Shown piece after piece: positions 7,843 to 15,354 of a stretch of 51,062 nt of DNA (positions are counted from its first letter, which is position 1; every line of letters starts with the position of its first letter). The translations under genes were made by a program, and so were the position numbers. A model generated the notes under the pieces. It did no database searches and was not told where the DNA came from. It worked only from the letters and a program-made list of their open reading frames with translations. This DNA is from Dehalococcoidia bacterium (GTDB lineage Bacteria; Chloroflexota; Dehalococcoidia; DSTF01; JACRBR01), in NCBI GenBank assembly GCA_040902535.1, contig JBBDXD010000026.1:11603-62664 (forward strand). Direction: 5' to 3'.

Positions 7843-8463
7843 ATGCCACCACGAGTCGTCATCGTCGACTACGGCGCCGGGAACCTGCGGAGCGTCGCGC
7901 GGGCGGTCGCGCACGCCGGCCACGAGCCGACCGTCACCGACGATCCGGAGCAGGTGGACGCCGCCGACGCGCTGATCGTCCCGGGTGTCGGGGCGGCGGC
8001 CGATACGATGCGGAACCTGCGCGAGCATCGCATGGTCGAGCCGATCCGGGAGTACATCGCTTCGGGACGGCCGTTCTTCGGGGTGTGCATGGGGCAGCAG
8101 GCGCTACTTTCCATAAGCGAAGAGGGCGGCGAGCACGAGTGCCTCGGGATCATCCCCGGGCGTGTGAAGAAGCTCGATGTCGCGGACGGCCGCAAGGTGC
8201 CGCACATGGGCTGGAACAACGTGCGCCAGAAGTCCGCGCACCCGATCTTCGACGGCATCCCCGACGACGCGTACTTTTACTTCGTGCACAGCTACTACCC
8301 GCAGCCAGAGGACCCGGACGTCGTGATCGGCGAGACGGACTACGGCGTCACGTTCGCGTCGGTGCTGGCGCGCGACAACATCGTCGCGACGCAGTTTCAT
8401 CCGGAGAAGTCGGGTGAGATGGGGCTGCGGATGTATGCGAATTTTTTGAGTTTTAAGTTCTAA
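7843..8463 (+). CDS. hisH: imidazole glycerol phosphate synthase, glutaminase subunit
   Basis: HisH releases ammonia from glutamine and passes it to HisF in histidine biosynthesis. The catalytic triad is visible: nucleophile Cys82 in GVCMGQQ, and the His-Glu pair in TQFHPEKSG. IVDYGAGNLRSV at the N-terminus and HMGWN are family hallmarks. The start ATG at 7843 lies 6 nt after TACACT, suggesting a leaderless transcript. The last codons run into an AT-rich TTTTAAGTTCTAAGTTTTCAG repeat, so the FLSFKF ending may have been remodelled by it. hisA lies 2.2 kb downstream, separated by an insertion sequence. hisF is not in the window. Confidence 0.96.
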   Translation: MPPRVVIVDYGAGNLRSVARAVAHAGHEPTVTDDPEQVDAADALIVPGVGAAADTMRNLREHRMVEPIREYIASGRPFFGVCMGQQALLSISEEGGEHECLGIIPGRVKKLDVADGRKVPHMGWNNVRQKSAHPIFDGIPDDAYFYFVHSYYPQPEDPDVVIGETDYGVTFASVLARDNIVATQFHPEKSGEMGLRMYANFLSFKF

Positions 8464-8488
8464 GTTTTCAGTTTTCAGTCCGAGGACA

Positions 8489-8587
8489 TTCTTCGCTTCG
8501 CTCTGAATGACGCGTGGTTCGCTCTGAATGACGCTAGGGCGACGCATTTGGCTGCGCGACTGACGTTGTCGCGCGAGGAGATTTTTC
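8489..8587. repeat. left flank of insertion: dispersed repeat copy
   Basis: This holds TTCTTCGCTTCGCTCTGAATG followed by a stretch of about 60 bp (GCATTTGGCTGCGCGACTG and onward) that is repeated almost exactly at 10468-10512, on the other side of the insertion sequence. The copy ends in GATTTTTC at 8580-8587, the left target duplication. The layout means the insertion landed inside a pre-existing tandem array of this repeat. Confidence 0.8.
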
Positions 8588-8628
8588 GGAAATTATTTAC
8601 TTCACGCAAGTTGGAGTAAGATCGCCCT

Positions 8629-8976
8629 ATGTCCAAATCAGCAATTGGTGTGGTTTCCAGCGCCCTTTTTGGCATCGCCTCACTCTTTCTCGGACTCGGG
8701 GTTGATTTGAGCCCCTACGAGAACACCCCTCTTGCACTAGCACTGGCCTCGTTTGGGGTTTTCCTCCTTTTGGTTTGCTCTGCCCTTCTGATCTACTTAT
8801 GGCTTCATCGTCACGATGATGACAAGGTCGGGATCGAAACGGTCGGCTTCGACCTGGAAGATAGTATCGTCGATGGTGAAGACACTCTGATTGAAGGGAT
8901 GGATACGGCGTTTAAGGGTAAGCGCAACCGATTGCGTCTTAAGGGCACCAAGATCAAGAAGGACTCTTCTTCTTGA
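8629..8976 (+). CDS. IS passenger: small two-helix membrane protein
   Basis: The 115-residue protein has two hydrophobic helices (about residues 5-24 and 35-59, the second LALASFGVFLLLVCSALLIYLWL) followed by HRHDDD, an acidic stretch and a lysine-rich tail ending KKDSSS. It lies just inside the left inverted repeat and reads inward. TAAGAT ends exactly 6 nt before the ATG, so the transcript may be leaderless with its promoter partly in the terminal repeat. Its end overlaps the convergent gene at 8954 by 23 bp. I do not recognise it; a role in holding transposition in check or in helping the host would be a guess. Confidence 0.65.
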   Translation: MSKSAIGVVSSALFGIASLFLGLGVDLSPYENTPLALALASFGVFLLLVCSALLIYLWLHRHDDDKVGIETVGFDLEDSIVDGEDTLIEGMDTAFKGKRNRLRLKGTKIKKDSSS

Positions 8977-9331
8977 CGTGCATTCGGTCGGTAACAAACC
9001 CTGCCCTTCTTCCGCGTACACCAGTTTTCCCTTCTGGCACCTCTACATCAACGTTGGAAAACACGACCGTCTCATCTTCGACGTTGACCAGAACGGGGTT
9101 ATCCGGATGGCCGAAGAAGGTTACGTTCTCCCAAATGAACTGCTTCGCTTGCGGACCACTAATCGAGAGTGCGGCGATGCGGACGCTCTCGCGGCTGGCC
9201 CCAATGACTCGCACCGTTGGTCTGTTCGTTCGCAGCAGTTGTCTCGCCGGTGGCTTCGGGAACAGATCAATATTTAGTTCCCACATACGCATTCGGTCAT
9301 CGATCAGGTTGACCAAGCAATGGCGACACAT
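8954..9331 (-). CDS. IS passenger: hypothetical protein downstream of the transposase
   Basis: This reading frame of about 125 residues has a beta-rich core (for example QFIWENVTFFG, VLVNVEDETVVFSNVDVEV) and a lysine-rich end. It follows the transposase on the same strand. A TTG at 9364 would overlap the transposase stop by 17 bp, whereas ATG at 9331 leaves 16 nt; ATG at 9295 or 9289 is also possible. No clear ribosome-binding site decides between them. An opposite-strand frame over the same DNA looks less protein-like. The segment GPQAKQFIWENVTFFG suggests a small beta-sandwich, but I know no family to name. Confidence 0.5.
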   Translation of the reverse strand: MCRHCLVNLIDDRMRMWELNIDLFPKPPARQLLRTNRPTVRVIGASRESVRIAALSISGPQAKQFIWENVTFFGHPDNPVLVNVEDETVVFSNVDVEVPEGKTGVRGRRAGFVTDRMHVKKKSPS

Positions 9332-9347
9332 TCGCGGGGGTGACGAC

Positions 9348-10235
9348 TTACGCGTGGGCTTCAATCAATTCCGCATAGCGCAGCGTCTCGGCATTGAGCA
9401 GCCGGAGCAACGTGTCCCTGAAAAGGTAGGGGTTATCGCGGTTGTTGAACCGAAAACTCATTTCATCGAGGTATGCGGGAAGGTGCTTGGCCGACAGTTG
9501 GTGATAGGAATCCACAACAGACCGCTTGAGCAGGCTCCAGACGCCCTCAACGGTGTTCGTGTGAACGTCGCCCCGCACCCATTCCTCGGCGCGGTGTTCA
9601 ACCGTCTCATGGCGTGTGTTGTGGTCGCCTACGCCCCAGTAGCCGGGGTGCTCGTCGGTGTGGATCGCGGTTGCGTCTGGCGAGACAACCGACGTGATGA
9701 ACTCGCCGAGTTGTTTCTTGTTGTTGCGCGTCACCGTGCGGATACGCACGTCACCACCGCGAGCGATGGCACCCACAACGATGCTCTTGTTCTTGCGGTA
9801 GCCCTTGCCCTTGCCGCGCACCTTGCCACCGATGAACGCCTCATCGACTTCCACGATGCCCGAGAGCAATTCGGCGCTCTCGTCTTTCATCGCGGCGCGG
9901 ATGCGATGCGAGAGGAACCATGCGGTTTTGTAACTGACACCCAACATGCGCTTGAGCTGGTTGGAGCTGACGCCCTTCTTCGATTCGCAGATGATGTACG
10001 TTGCAAGCATCCATTTCGCGAGCGGAAGGTGCGTGTCACTGAACACGGAACCGACCAGCACAGAGAACTGGTAGCGGCATGAGTCGCAGTCGAACTGGTT
10101 ACGCTTCACGATCTTGGAGATTTTCGTTAACTGACAGCGAGGACACGCGATGCCATCCGGCCAGCGCAGCCCTTCGAGATATGCGCGGCACTTATCCTCA
10201 GATCCATACTTGTCGATCAGTTCAGGAAGGTTCAT
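9348..10235 (-). CDS. IS1595-family (ISXO2-like) transposase
   Basis: The 295-residue transposase has the standard layout. An N-terminal zinc ribbon carries CPRC (residues 32-35) and CDSC about 20 residues later. A helical linker follows (KRMLGVSYKTAWFLSHRI). The ISXO2-like catalytic domain has GIVEVDEAFIGG for the first Asp, HTDEHPGYWGV for the second, and HTNTVEGVWSLLKR for the third acidic residue. All three catalytic carboxylates appear present and no stop or shift is seen, so the enzyme is probably active. The start ATG at 10235 gives MNLPELIDKYG, the usual beginning. It is only 3 bp from the divergent small gene at 10239. Confidence 0.94.
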   Translation of the reverse strand: MNLPELIDKYGSEDKCRAYLEGLRWPDGIACPRCQLTKISKIVKRNQFDCDSCRYQFSVLVGSVFSDTHLPLAKWMLATYIICESKKGVSSNQLKRMLGVSYKTAWFLSHRIRAAMKDESAELLSGIVEVDEAFIGGKVRGKGKGYRKNKSIVVGAIARGGDVRIRTVTRNNKKQLGEFITSVVSPDATAIHTDEHPGYWGVGDHNTRHETVEHRAEEWVRGDVHTNTVEGVWSLLKRSVVDSYHQLSAKHLPAYLDEMSFRFNNRDNPYLFRDTLLRLLNAETLRYAELIEAHA

Positions 10236-10238
10236 GAC

Positions 10239-10400
10239 ATGCCCCGCAAGAAGAAGAAGCCGCCGCAGGAAATGACCAGCGAAGAAGCGATCGAATCGCT
10301 GTTTCCTAAGCGCGTGATCGAGGAAGTAAAACGCGAGCTAGACCAGCAAGAGGAACAAGCGAAGCGGTGTGACACGTCCATCAATCACGATGTTAACTGA
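10239..10400 (+). CDS. 53-residue charged protein divergent from the transposase
   Basis: The frame opens with ATG at 10239 and ends with TGA at 10400, beginning MPRKKKKPPQEMTSEEAIES and continuing with LFPKRVIEEVKRELDQQEEQ. It is basic at the start and then strongly helical and charged, like a small DNA- or protein-binding adaptor. An excellent AGGAAGG site lies 8 nt upstream, inside the first codons of the divergent transposase. It sits wholly within the insertion sequence, ending about 30 bp before the right terminus. It could be an auxiliary transposition or antisense-linked control factor, but nothing proves that. Confidence 0.6.
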   Translation: MPRKKKKPPQEMTSEEAIESLFPKRVIEEVKRELDQQEEQAKRCDTSINHDVN

Positions 10401-10431
10401 GTTCAGCCTTGTGTCAAGTATACAATTCCCC

Positions 10432-10630
10432 GATTCTTCGCTTCGCTCTGAATGACGCTGCGACGGCGCATTTGGCTGCGCGACTGACGTTGTCGCGCGA
10501 GGAGATTCTTCGCTTCGCTCTGAATGACGGGTAATTCGCTCTGAATGACGCATGCGGAGCGGTGCGTTTCACGACGGGATTCTTCGCTTCGCTCAGGACG
10601 GGATTCTTCGCTTCGCTCTGAATGACGTGA
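10432..10630. repeat. right flank of insertion: tandem copies of the dispersed repeat
   Basis: Five copies of TTCGCTTCGCTC or a shortened TTCGCTCTGAATGACG occur here, beginning with the right target duplication GATTCTTC at 10432. The stretch 10468-10512 duplicates the left flank of the insertion. A CTCTGTTGTTTGTTGTCTG microsatellite follows at 10638-10667, just before the hisA promoter. Confidence 0.8.
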
Positions 10631-10692
10631 ACGGCGCTCTGTTCTCTGTTGTTTGTTGTCTGTTGTAGCGCCGCAGGCGCTATCCTCCCCCC

Positions 10693-11451
10693 ATGGACAT
10701 CATTCCGGCGATCGATATTCGCGGCGGCAAGTGCGTGCGGCTCGTGCAGGGGGACTACGACCGCGAGACCGTCTTCGGCGTCGATCCTGTCGCGATGGCG
10801 ATGCACTGGGCGGGGCAGGGTGCGAAGCGCCTCCACGTCGTCGACCTGGACGCCGCGCGCGACGGACGGCCGCTGAATGAAGCGGTCGTCAGGCGGATCG
10901 TCAGCGAAGCGGGCGTGCCGGTGCAGGTGGCCGGCGGCGTCCGCACGCACGACGCGATTCACCGCTGGGCGGAGGCCGGCGCCGACCGCATTGTCGTCGG
11001 GACCGCAGCCGTCGAACAACCCGCGATGATCGAGAAGGCGATGGACAAGCACCGGGAGAAGATCGCGATCTCCGTCGACGCGCGGGGCGGCAAGCCCGCT
11101 ATCAAGGGCTGGCTCGAGACGGCGGACATCACCGTCGAAGACTTCATGCGGCAGATGGCGGGCTTCGGCGTGCGGCACTTCATCTTCACCGACATCGACC
11201 GCGACGGCGCCATGGAGCACGTGAACACGGACCTCGTGCAGCCGCTCGTCGACCTGCTGCGCGGTCTCGCGGGCACAGAGCGCGACGAGCCGGCGCCGCT
11301 GATCTTTGGCGGTGGCATCACATCGATCGACGACATCGTCGCGCTCGCGCGGTTCGACATCGAAGGCGTGATCACGGGCCGCGCGCTGTACGACGGGCGC
11401 ATCGACCTGCGGGCGGCGCAGCAGTCGCTGGCGGTGGGGGATGATTGGTGA
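10693..11451 (+). CDS. hisA: phosphoribosylformimino-AICAR phosphate isomerase
   Basis: HisA catalyses the Amadori isomerisation of ProFAR to PRFAR in histidine biosynthesis. The 252-residue TIM barrel has both catalytic aspartates in context: IIPAIDIRGGK with Asp8, and the ISVDARGG and FTDIDRDGAM region holding the second Asp. Two phosphate-binding half-barrel motifs, VAGGVRTHDAI and FGGGITSIDD, are clear. The ATG at 10693 sits 6 nt after TATCCT with only Cs between, pointing to a leaderless start. hisH lies upstream across the insertion sequence, so the two genes need separate transcription now. Confidence 0.96.
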   Translation: MDIIPAIDIRGGKCVRLVQGDYDRETVFGVDPVAMAMHWAGQGAKRLHVVDLDAARDGRPLNEAVVRRIVSEAGVPVQVAGGVRTHDAIHRWAEAGADRIVVGTAAVEQPAMIEKAMDKHREKIAISVDARGGKPAIKGWLETADITVEDFMRQMAGFGVRHFIFTDIDRDGAMEHVNTDLVQPLVDLLRGLAGTERDEPAPLIFGGGITSIDDIVALARFDIEGVITGRALYDGRIDLRAAQQSLAVGDDW

Positions 11452-11514
11452 CTGGTCGCTAGTCGCTGGTGGCTGGTCGCTGGTTGGTGGTTGCCCGCCT
11501 TCGTTCTCGGCGGG
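11452..11514 (+). terminator. microsatellite plus weak terminator after hisA
   Basis: Directly after the hisA stop come reiterated CTGGTCGCTAGTCGCTGGT words (11451-11493). A hairpin CCCGCC-N9-GGCGGG (11494-11514) follows and is trailed by TTGAG rather than a T run. It could end the hisA transcript, but the evidence is thin. Confidence 0.35.
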
Positions 11515-11558
11515 TTGAGACGGGCTGGTTTGGGCCGATCCGTCAAGAATAAGCATAT

Positions 11559-11596
11559 ATCTGCCTATTGACAGATTAGCTTCGCCATACGACAAT
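11559..11596 (+). promoter_or_regulatory. PadR promoter with overlapping operator palindrome
   Basis: TTGACA (11568-11573) and GACAAT (11591-11596) are 17 nt apart; the GTG start lies 7 nt beyond. A perfect ATCTG-N8-CAGAT palindrome (11559-11576) covers the -35 hexamer. Its geometry resembles known PadR operators (ATGT-N8-ACAT), so autorepression is likely but unproven. Confidence 0.65.
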
Positions 11597-11603
11597 CGCG
11601 CTC

Positions 11604-11963
11604 GTGAGACGCAAAGCAGGCATCCTCCTTTCCATCGAGATCGCGATCCTGCAGGCAGGCGTCGGCCTGATGCGCACGGGCACGTCCGAGTTCTACGGGT
11701 ACGCGATCGCCAAAGAGATCCGCGACCAGGAGGCGGCGCGGCGCCTGACGGCGCACGGCACGCTGTACCGCGCGCTGGAGCGGATGGAAAAAGCGGGCCT
11801 GCTTGCCTCTCGCTGGGAGGACCCGTCGGTCGCGGCGAGCGAAGAGCGCCCACGCCGGCGACTCTACACCCTGACGGCAGAGGCGGAGACGGCGCTCCAG
11901 GGCGCGCTCGAGCGGGCGCCGGAGCCAACGAAGCCGCTGAAGCGCGGGCTGGCGCCATCATGA
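11604..11963 (+). CDS. PadR family transcriptional regulator
   Basis: The 119-residue protein has the PadR winged-helix layout: an N-terminal helix, EFYGYAIAKEI, the wing and recognition region TLYRALERMEKAGLLASRW, and RRRLYTLTAEAE. Such regulators repress adjacent genes, often membrane proteins, until a ligand binds. The GTG at 11604 follows the -10 by 7 nt, implying a leaderless mRNA. It overlaps the next gene by the ATGA arrangement at 11960, and a third small gene is coupled in the same way. The short C-terminal helix puts it in the class of compact PadR proteins. Confidence 0.9.
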   Translation: MRRKAGILLSIEIAILQAGVGLMRTGTSEFYGYAIAKEIRDQEAARRLTAHGTLYRALERMEKAGLLASRWEDPSVAASEERPRRRLYTLTAEAETALQGALERAPEPTKPLKRGLAPS

Positions 11964-12931
11964 GCGGCATTGCACTCACAGCATCGCGGATTGTTTGCTG
12001 GTGGGCGGCGACGTACACGCTCGGCCTGGCGTCGTCGGTGCGCGACGCACGTCGTACCGAGATCGCATCCGACACCTGGGAGCAGCATCACGACGAGTCC
12101 GATGCCGGACAGGGCCGCAGACGCATTGCGTCGAGCATGCTGGGCCGCATGTTGCGCGGCGTGCCGGCGGATCTCTTGTGGAGAGTCAACGTGGAGGGAC
12201 CAAAGGTGGACATCAACATCCCGTTCCAACGCATCGCGGGAGGCCTGTTGCTGGCCCTGATCGTGATGCTTCTGGTAACTACGTCAATCAGCGGCTACGA
12301 CACGGGCCGCGAAGGTTTCGAGGGAGAGCTCACGAGGCTCGCGGACCTGAGCGCAATGGCCGATAACGGCAACGCCTTCTTCCGGGCGTTCACGGCGTTC
12401 GGGCTGATCGGCGCCGCAGCGGGGCTGTACGTGGCGCTCCACCAGCGCTCGCAGATACTGACGACCATCGCGGCGTTCGGACTTTTGTCTGCGGGCGTGC
12501 TCGCGCTCGTCGCCGGCGCGCTGCAGATCGTGTTCGTGGATCTCGCTGAGCAATACGTGTCCTCCACCGGCTCCGAGCAGGAATCAGTCCTCGTGACCGC
12601 TCGCGCGGTCGGCCTCACTGTCGACCGCGTGACCGGCGCGTCATTCATGTCGATGGTGCTCAGCACCTACGTGCTCGCCATCCTGCTCGGCCGCGAGAGC
12701 CTTGTGCCACGCTGGCTCATCGGTATTCCCGTCATGAGTGCTGGCATCGTGGCCGGCAGCCTCATTGCCGAGGCATCCGGCGTATTCGACGACGGCATGT
12801 GGTTTGTCCTCATTTCAGGGATGCTCCTGAGCGTCGTATGGCTCCTCATCGCTGGCCTGTACCTGTTGTTCTCGTCGCAGGACAGCCAGGCAACGTCCGC
12901 CTCGACCGCGGTGCAAGGGGCAACGCCATGA
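11960..12931 (+). CDS. multi-pass membrane protein of a PadR operon
   Basis: This 323-residue protein has a cytosolic N-terminal segment of about 80 residues and roughly six to seven hydrophobic helices, including RIAGGLLLALIVMLLVTTSIS and WLLIAGLYLLFSS near the end. Its start overlaps the PadR stop, and its stop overlaps the next start, so the three genes are translationally coupled. Genes in this position often encode membrane proteins sensing or altering cell-envelope stress, but I recognise no specific family. The N-terminal YTLGLASSVRDARRTEIASD resembles a motif seen in other PadR-linked membrane proteins, from memory only. Confidence 0.75.
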   Translation: MSGIALTASRIVCWWAATYTLGLASSVRDARRTEIASDTWEQHHDESDAGQGRRRIASSMLGRMLRGVPADLLWRVNVEGPKVDINIPFQRIAGGLLLALIVMLLVTTSISGYDTGREGFEGELTRLADLSAMADNGNAFFRAFTAFGLIGAAAGLYVALHQRSQILTTIAAFGLLSAGVLALVAGALQIVFVDLAEQYVSSTGSEQESVLVTARAVGLTVDRVTGASFMSMVLSTYVLAILLGRESLVPRWLIGIPVMSAGIVAGSLIAEASGVFDDGMWFVLISGMLLSVVWLLIAGLYLLFSSQDSQATSASTAVQGATP

Positions 12932-13029
12932 GCGAACAATCGAAAAACGCGACCGTCGCCATCCTGGTAACCATGGGCATCATCGCGATGGTCGTCGTTG
13001 CGGTGCTCGGTCTGCGCGCGATCGCTTGA
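12928..13029 (+). CDS. 33-residue single-helix membrane peptide
   Basis: An ATG at 12928 shares bases with the stop of the upstream membrane protein and encodes MSEQSKNATV followed by one hydrophobic helix (AILVTMGIIAMVVVAVLGLR). It is the third gene of the PadR operon. Translational coupling and a clean membrane helix make it more likely real than chance. It could be a regulatory subunit of the larger membrane protein. Confidence 0.6.
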   Translation: MSEQSKNATVAILVTMGIIAMVVVAVLGLRAIA

Positions 13030-13156
13030 TAGCGACGCCCGCACAGAGGCTTACAGATCGGCCGGGGAGGCTAGAGTCAGCGCCTTAGACGATGAGCATT
13101 GGCAGTCGGCGAACGAGGCGATAGGTATCGCCGTTCACCGGCGCGAAGTCCGCGTT

Positions 13157-13870
13157 TCATGCCCCTCCACCAACCCGCCGGCGGCGCTGTGCGGCCATCG
13201 CCGCCTCTAGCGGTGCGTAGCGGCTGCGGTCACTCCACGACGGGAACGCGCGCGCCAGTCCGCGGGGGCCATCGATCGACACGTGTCCGGCACGCAGGAC
13301 CGCGGCCCAGCTTAGCTGCCCCATGTACCAACGCACGAACGCTTCCGTTTCGGCGCTCACGATGAGGTCCGGCGTGAAACCAGGATCACTGACGCATAAC
13401 TCGATGTCGCCGCGATCGAGCACAAGCCAGTAGTGCCGATTCTTGAGTGGCTGATCGATGAAATCGAGTTGCACCGTCACGTGGCCGGTCGGTAAACGCT
13501 CCGTCTGCGCCCCCTGTGTGAAGCTCCAGAGGACGATGTACGGATCGAGGTGCAAGGGTGCGGCTTCGAGCCAACGCGTGCCCCAGCGGCCAAGCGCGTC
13601 GCAGACGTCCCACAACTCCCGCCCCGCATCGGTAAGCAGGTAGCGGGAGCCTCGCCCATGCGGTTTCGCGACACGCGCAACGACGCCGATCTGCTCGAGC
13701 AGGCTCAAACGCTGTCGGAGGAGTGAGCGCGGGATGCCCGGCGCACCGGCCTGGATCGCGGAGAACGTTTCACAGCCAAGGAAGACGTTGCGCACGATGA
13801 GCGGTGTCCAGCGCTCGGCGAACACCTCCGACGCGCGGGCGATCGGGCAGTACTGCCCATAACTCTTCAT
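13157..13870 (-). CDS. HxlR-type winged-helix regulator with C-terminal ligand domain
   Basis: This 237-residue protein begins MKSYGQYCPIARASEVFAER, the HxlR opening with a conserved Cys (Cys8) that often senses electrophiles or redox state. The winged helix follows (IPRSLLRQRLSLLEQIGV, then HGRGSRYLLTDAG). The C-terminal half resembles the SCP2-like sterol-carrier extension found in long HxlR proteins. ATG at 13870 is chosen over 13885 because family proteins start M-x-x-Y. It is divergent from the flavin oxidase at 13972 with about 100 bp between, so it probably regulates that gene in response to its substrate or product. Confidence 0.88.
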   Translation of the reverse strand: MKSYGQYCPIARASEVFAERWTPLIVRNVFLGCETFSAIQAGAPGIPRSLLRQRLSLLEQIGVVARVAKPHGRGSRYLLTDAGRELWDVCDALGRWGTRWLEAAPLHLDPYIVLWSFTQGAQTERLPTGHVTVQLDFIDQPLKNRHYWLVLDRGDIELCVSDPGFTPDLIVSAETEAFVRWYMGQLSWAAVLRAGHVSIDGPRGLARAFPSWSDRSRYAPLEAAMAAQRRRRVGGGA

Positions 13871-13971
13871 GGCGTCAGTCTGCATCCGTCCGCACCGCTT
13901 GCCAAGTCCATTTCTTGCCCTTCACGACGCGGGGGTCGCGTGTCACGCTGGCCGAAGAAAGGGGGTACGCG

Positions 13972-15354
13972 ATGGCAACGGAGATTCCAGGGTTCCGCGG
14001 TTTGGTGCTGGCCCCGGGCGATGCGCCCTATGACGAGGCTCGGCGCATCTGGAACGGGGCGATCGATCGCCGGCCCGCCGCGATCGCGCGCGGCCTCGAC
14101 CACAGCGACGTGGCGGCGGCGATCCGGCACGCACGCGAGAACGATCTTGCGATCGCCATCCGCGGCGGCGGGCATGGCGTTGGTGGGGCAGCCACGGTCG
14201 ATGACGGGCTCGTCGTCGATCTCTCAGCGATGCGCGGAGTGTACGTCGACGTGCGCACACGACGCGCGTGGGTTGGCGGCGGTGCACTGTGGGGAGACGT
14301 CGATGCGGCGACTCAGGCTCAAGGGCTGGCCACCGTTGGCGGCATCGTGACCCATACGGGCGTGGGGGGACTGACTCTAGGCGGGGGTATCGGATGGTTG
14401 ATGCGCGCGCATGGCCTCGCCGTCGACAACTTGCGTTCAGTGCGCCTGGTCACCGCCGATGGCGAGGCGCTGGCCGTCAGCGAAGCAGAGCATCCTGAGC
14501 TGTTCTGGGCGCTGCGCGGCGGGGGCGGCAACTTTGGCGTGGTGACCTCGTTTGAGTTTGGCCTTCACCCGCGCGGGCCGGTACTCGCCGGCCCGCTCGT
14601 TTGGCCGCTGGAAGACGCGCCGGGGCTGCTGCGCCACTACCGTGACATCATCGACCGCGCGCCAGAGGAGCTGGCCACGATCGTGGTGCTGCGGCAGGCG
14701 CCGGCGGCGGCCCCGCTGCCACCGTCGATTCACGGGCGGCCCGTCTGCCTGATCCTCGTCTGCTGGACGGGTGAGCACGAAGCAGGCGAACGGGCGATTG
14801 CTCCGCTGCGCCGCTTTGGCCGGCCGCTCTTCGACGGCATCGCCGCGAGACCCTACGTCGAGCTGCAATCGGCGCTGGACGCCGGCGCACCGCACGGCTG
14901 GCACTCCTACTGGAAGTCGTGTCAGTTGCCAGATCTCACCGACCAGACGATCGACCTGCTGAGCGAGCACGCGCACCGCATCGAGTCGCCGCGTAGCTAC
15001 ATCATCATGTTCCATATGGGAGGCGCTGTCGCACGCGTCCGCGAGGAGGCGACCGCGTACTCGCAGCGGGCGGCGGTTCACAACGTGAACATCGACGCGG
15101 TGTGGCTGCCGGCCGAGGATTATCGCGCTGAGCGGGAGCCATCCTGGGCGAGAACAGCATACGAGGCGCTTGCGCCGCACCAGCTCGGCGTGTACGTGAA
15201 CTTCCTTGGTGACGAGGGGCAGGAGCGCGTGCGCTCCGCGTACGGTGAAGCGAAGTATCGAACGCTCGCGGAGATCAAAGCCAAGTACGACCCGGAGAAC
15301 GTCTTCAGACTGAATCAAAACATCAGACCAGCGGTGCCGCTGACGCGTGCGTAG
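13972..15354 (+). CDS. FAD-binding oxidase, berberine-bridge-enzyme type
   Basis: The 460-residue enzyme has the PCMH flavin fold. AIRGGGHGVGG (His at about residue 65) is the covalent-flavin histidine motif, VGGGALWGDVD follows, and GGIVTHTGVGGLTLGGGIGW is the FAD pyrophosphate loop. WALRGGGGNFGVVT comes next, and the C-terminus carries the BBE segment YGEAKYRTLAEIKAKYDPENVF. Such enzymes oxidise sugars, alcohols or secondary metabolites with oxygen. The second attachment Cys of bicovalent members is not evident, so attachment is probably through His only. The AAAGGGGG site before ATG 13972 fixes the start. The divergent HxlR gene is the likely regulator. Confidence 0.9.
   Translation: MATEIPGFRGLVLAPGDAPYDEARRIWNGAIDRRPAAIARGLDHSDVAAAIRHARENDLAIAIRGGGHGVGGAATVDDGLVVDLSAMRGVYVDVRTRRAWVGGGALWGDVDAATQAQGLATVGGIVTHTGVGGLTLGGGIGWLMRAHGLAVDNLRSVRLVTADGEALAVSEAEHPELFWALRGGGGNFGVVTSFEFGLHPRGPVLAGPLVWPLEDAPGLLRHYRDIIDRAPEELATIVVLRQAPAAAPLPPSIHGRPVCLILVCWTGEHEAGERAIAPLRRFGRPLFDGIAARPYVELQSALDAGAPHGWHSYWKSCQLPDLTDQTIDLLSEHAHRIESPRSYIIMFHMGGAVARVREEATAYSQRAAVHNVNIDAVWLPAEDYRAEREPSWARTAYEALAPHQLGVYVNFLGDEGQERVRSAYGEAKYRTLAEIKAKYDPENVFRLNQNIRPAVPLTRA

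Larger units (their letters stand above)
8588..10431. mobile_element. IS1595-family insertion sequence with passenger genes
   Basis: The element is 1844 bp. Its left end GGAAATTATTTACTTCACGC and the reverse complement of its right end GGGGAATTGTATACTTGACA form an imperfect terminal inverted repeat of about 24 bp, matching at roughly 17 positions with one gap. Flanking 8-mers are GATTTTTC (8580-8587) and GATTCTTC (10432-10439), differing at one base, as expected for the 8-bp target duplication of this family. Inside are an ISXO2-like transposase, a small membrane-protein gene, a gene overlapping the transposase end, and a divergent 53-codon gene. Base composition is visibly richer in A+T than the flanks. 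IS1595-group elements are known to carry passenger genes. Confidence 0.88.

Noticed and set aside
8891-9277. Plus-strand frame overlapping the IS passenger region
   Set aside because: It runs antisense to the passenger gene at 8954, lacks a ribosome site, and its composition is less protein-like.
10414-12075. Long minus-strand frame over hisA and the PadR gene
   Set aside because: It lies antisense to two well-supported genes and shows no protein-like segments.
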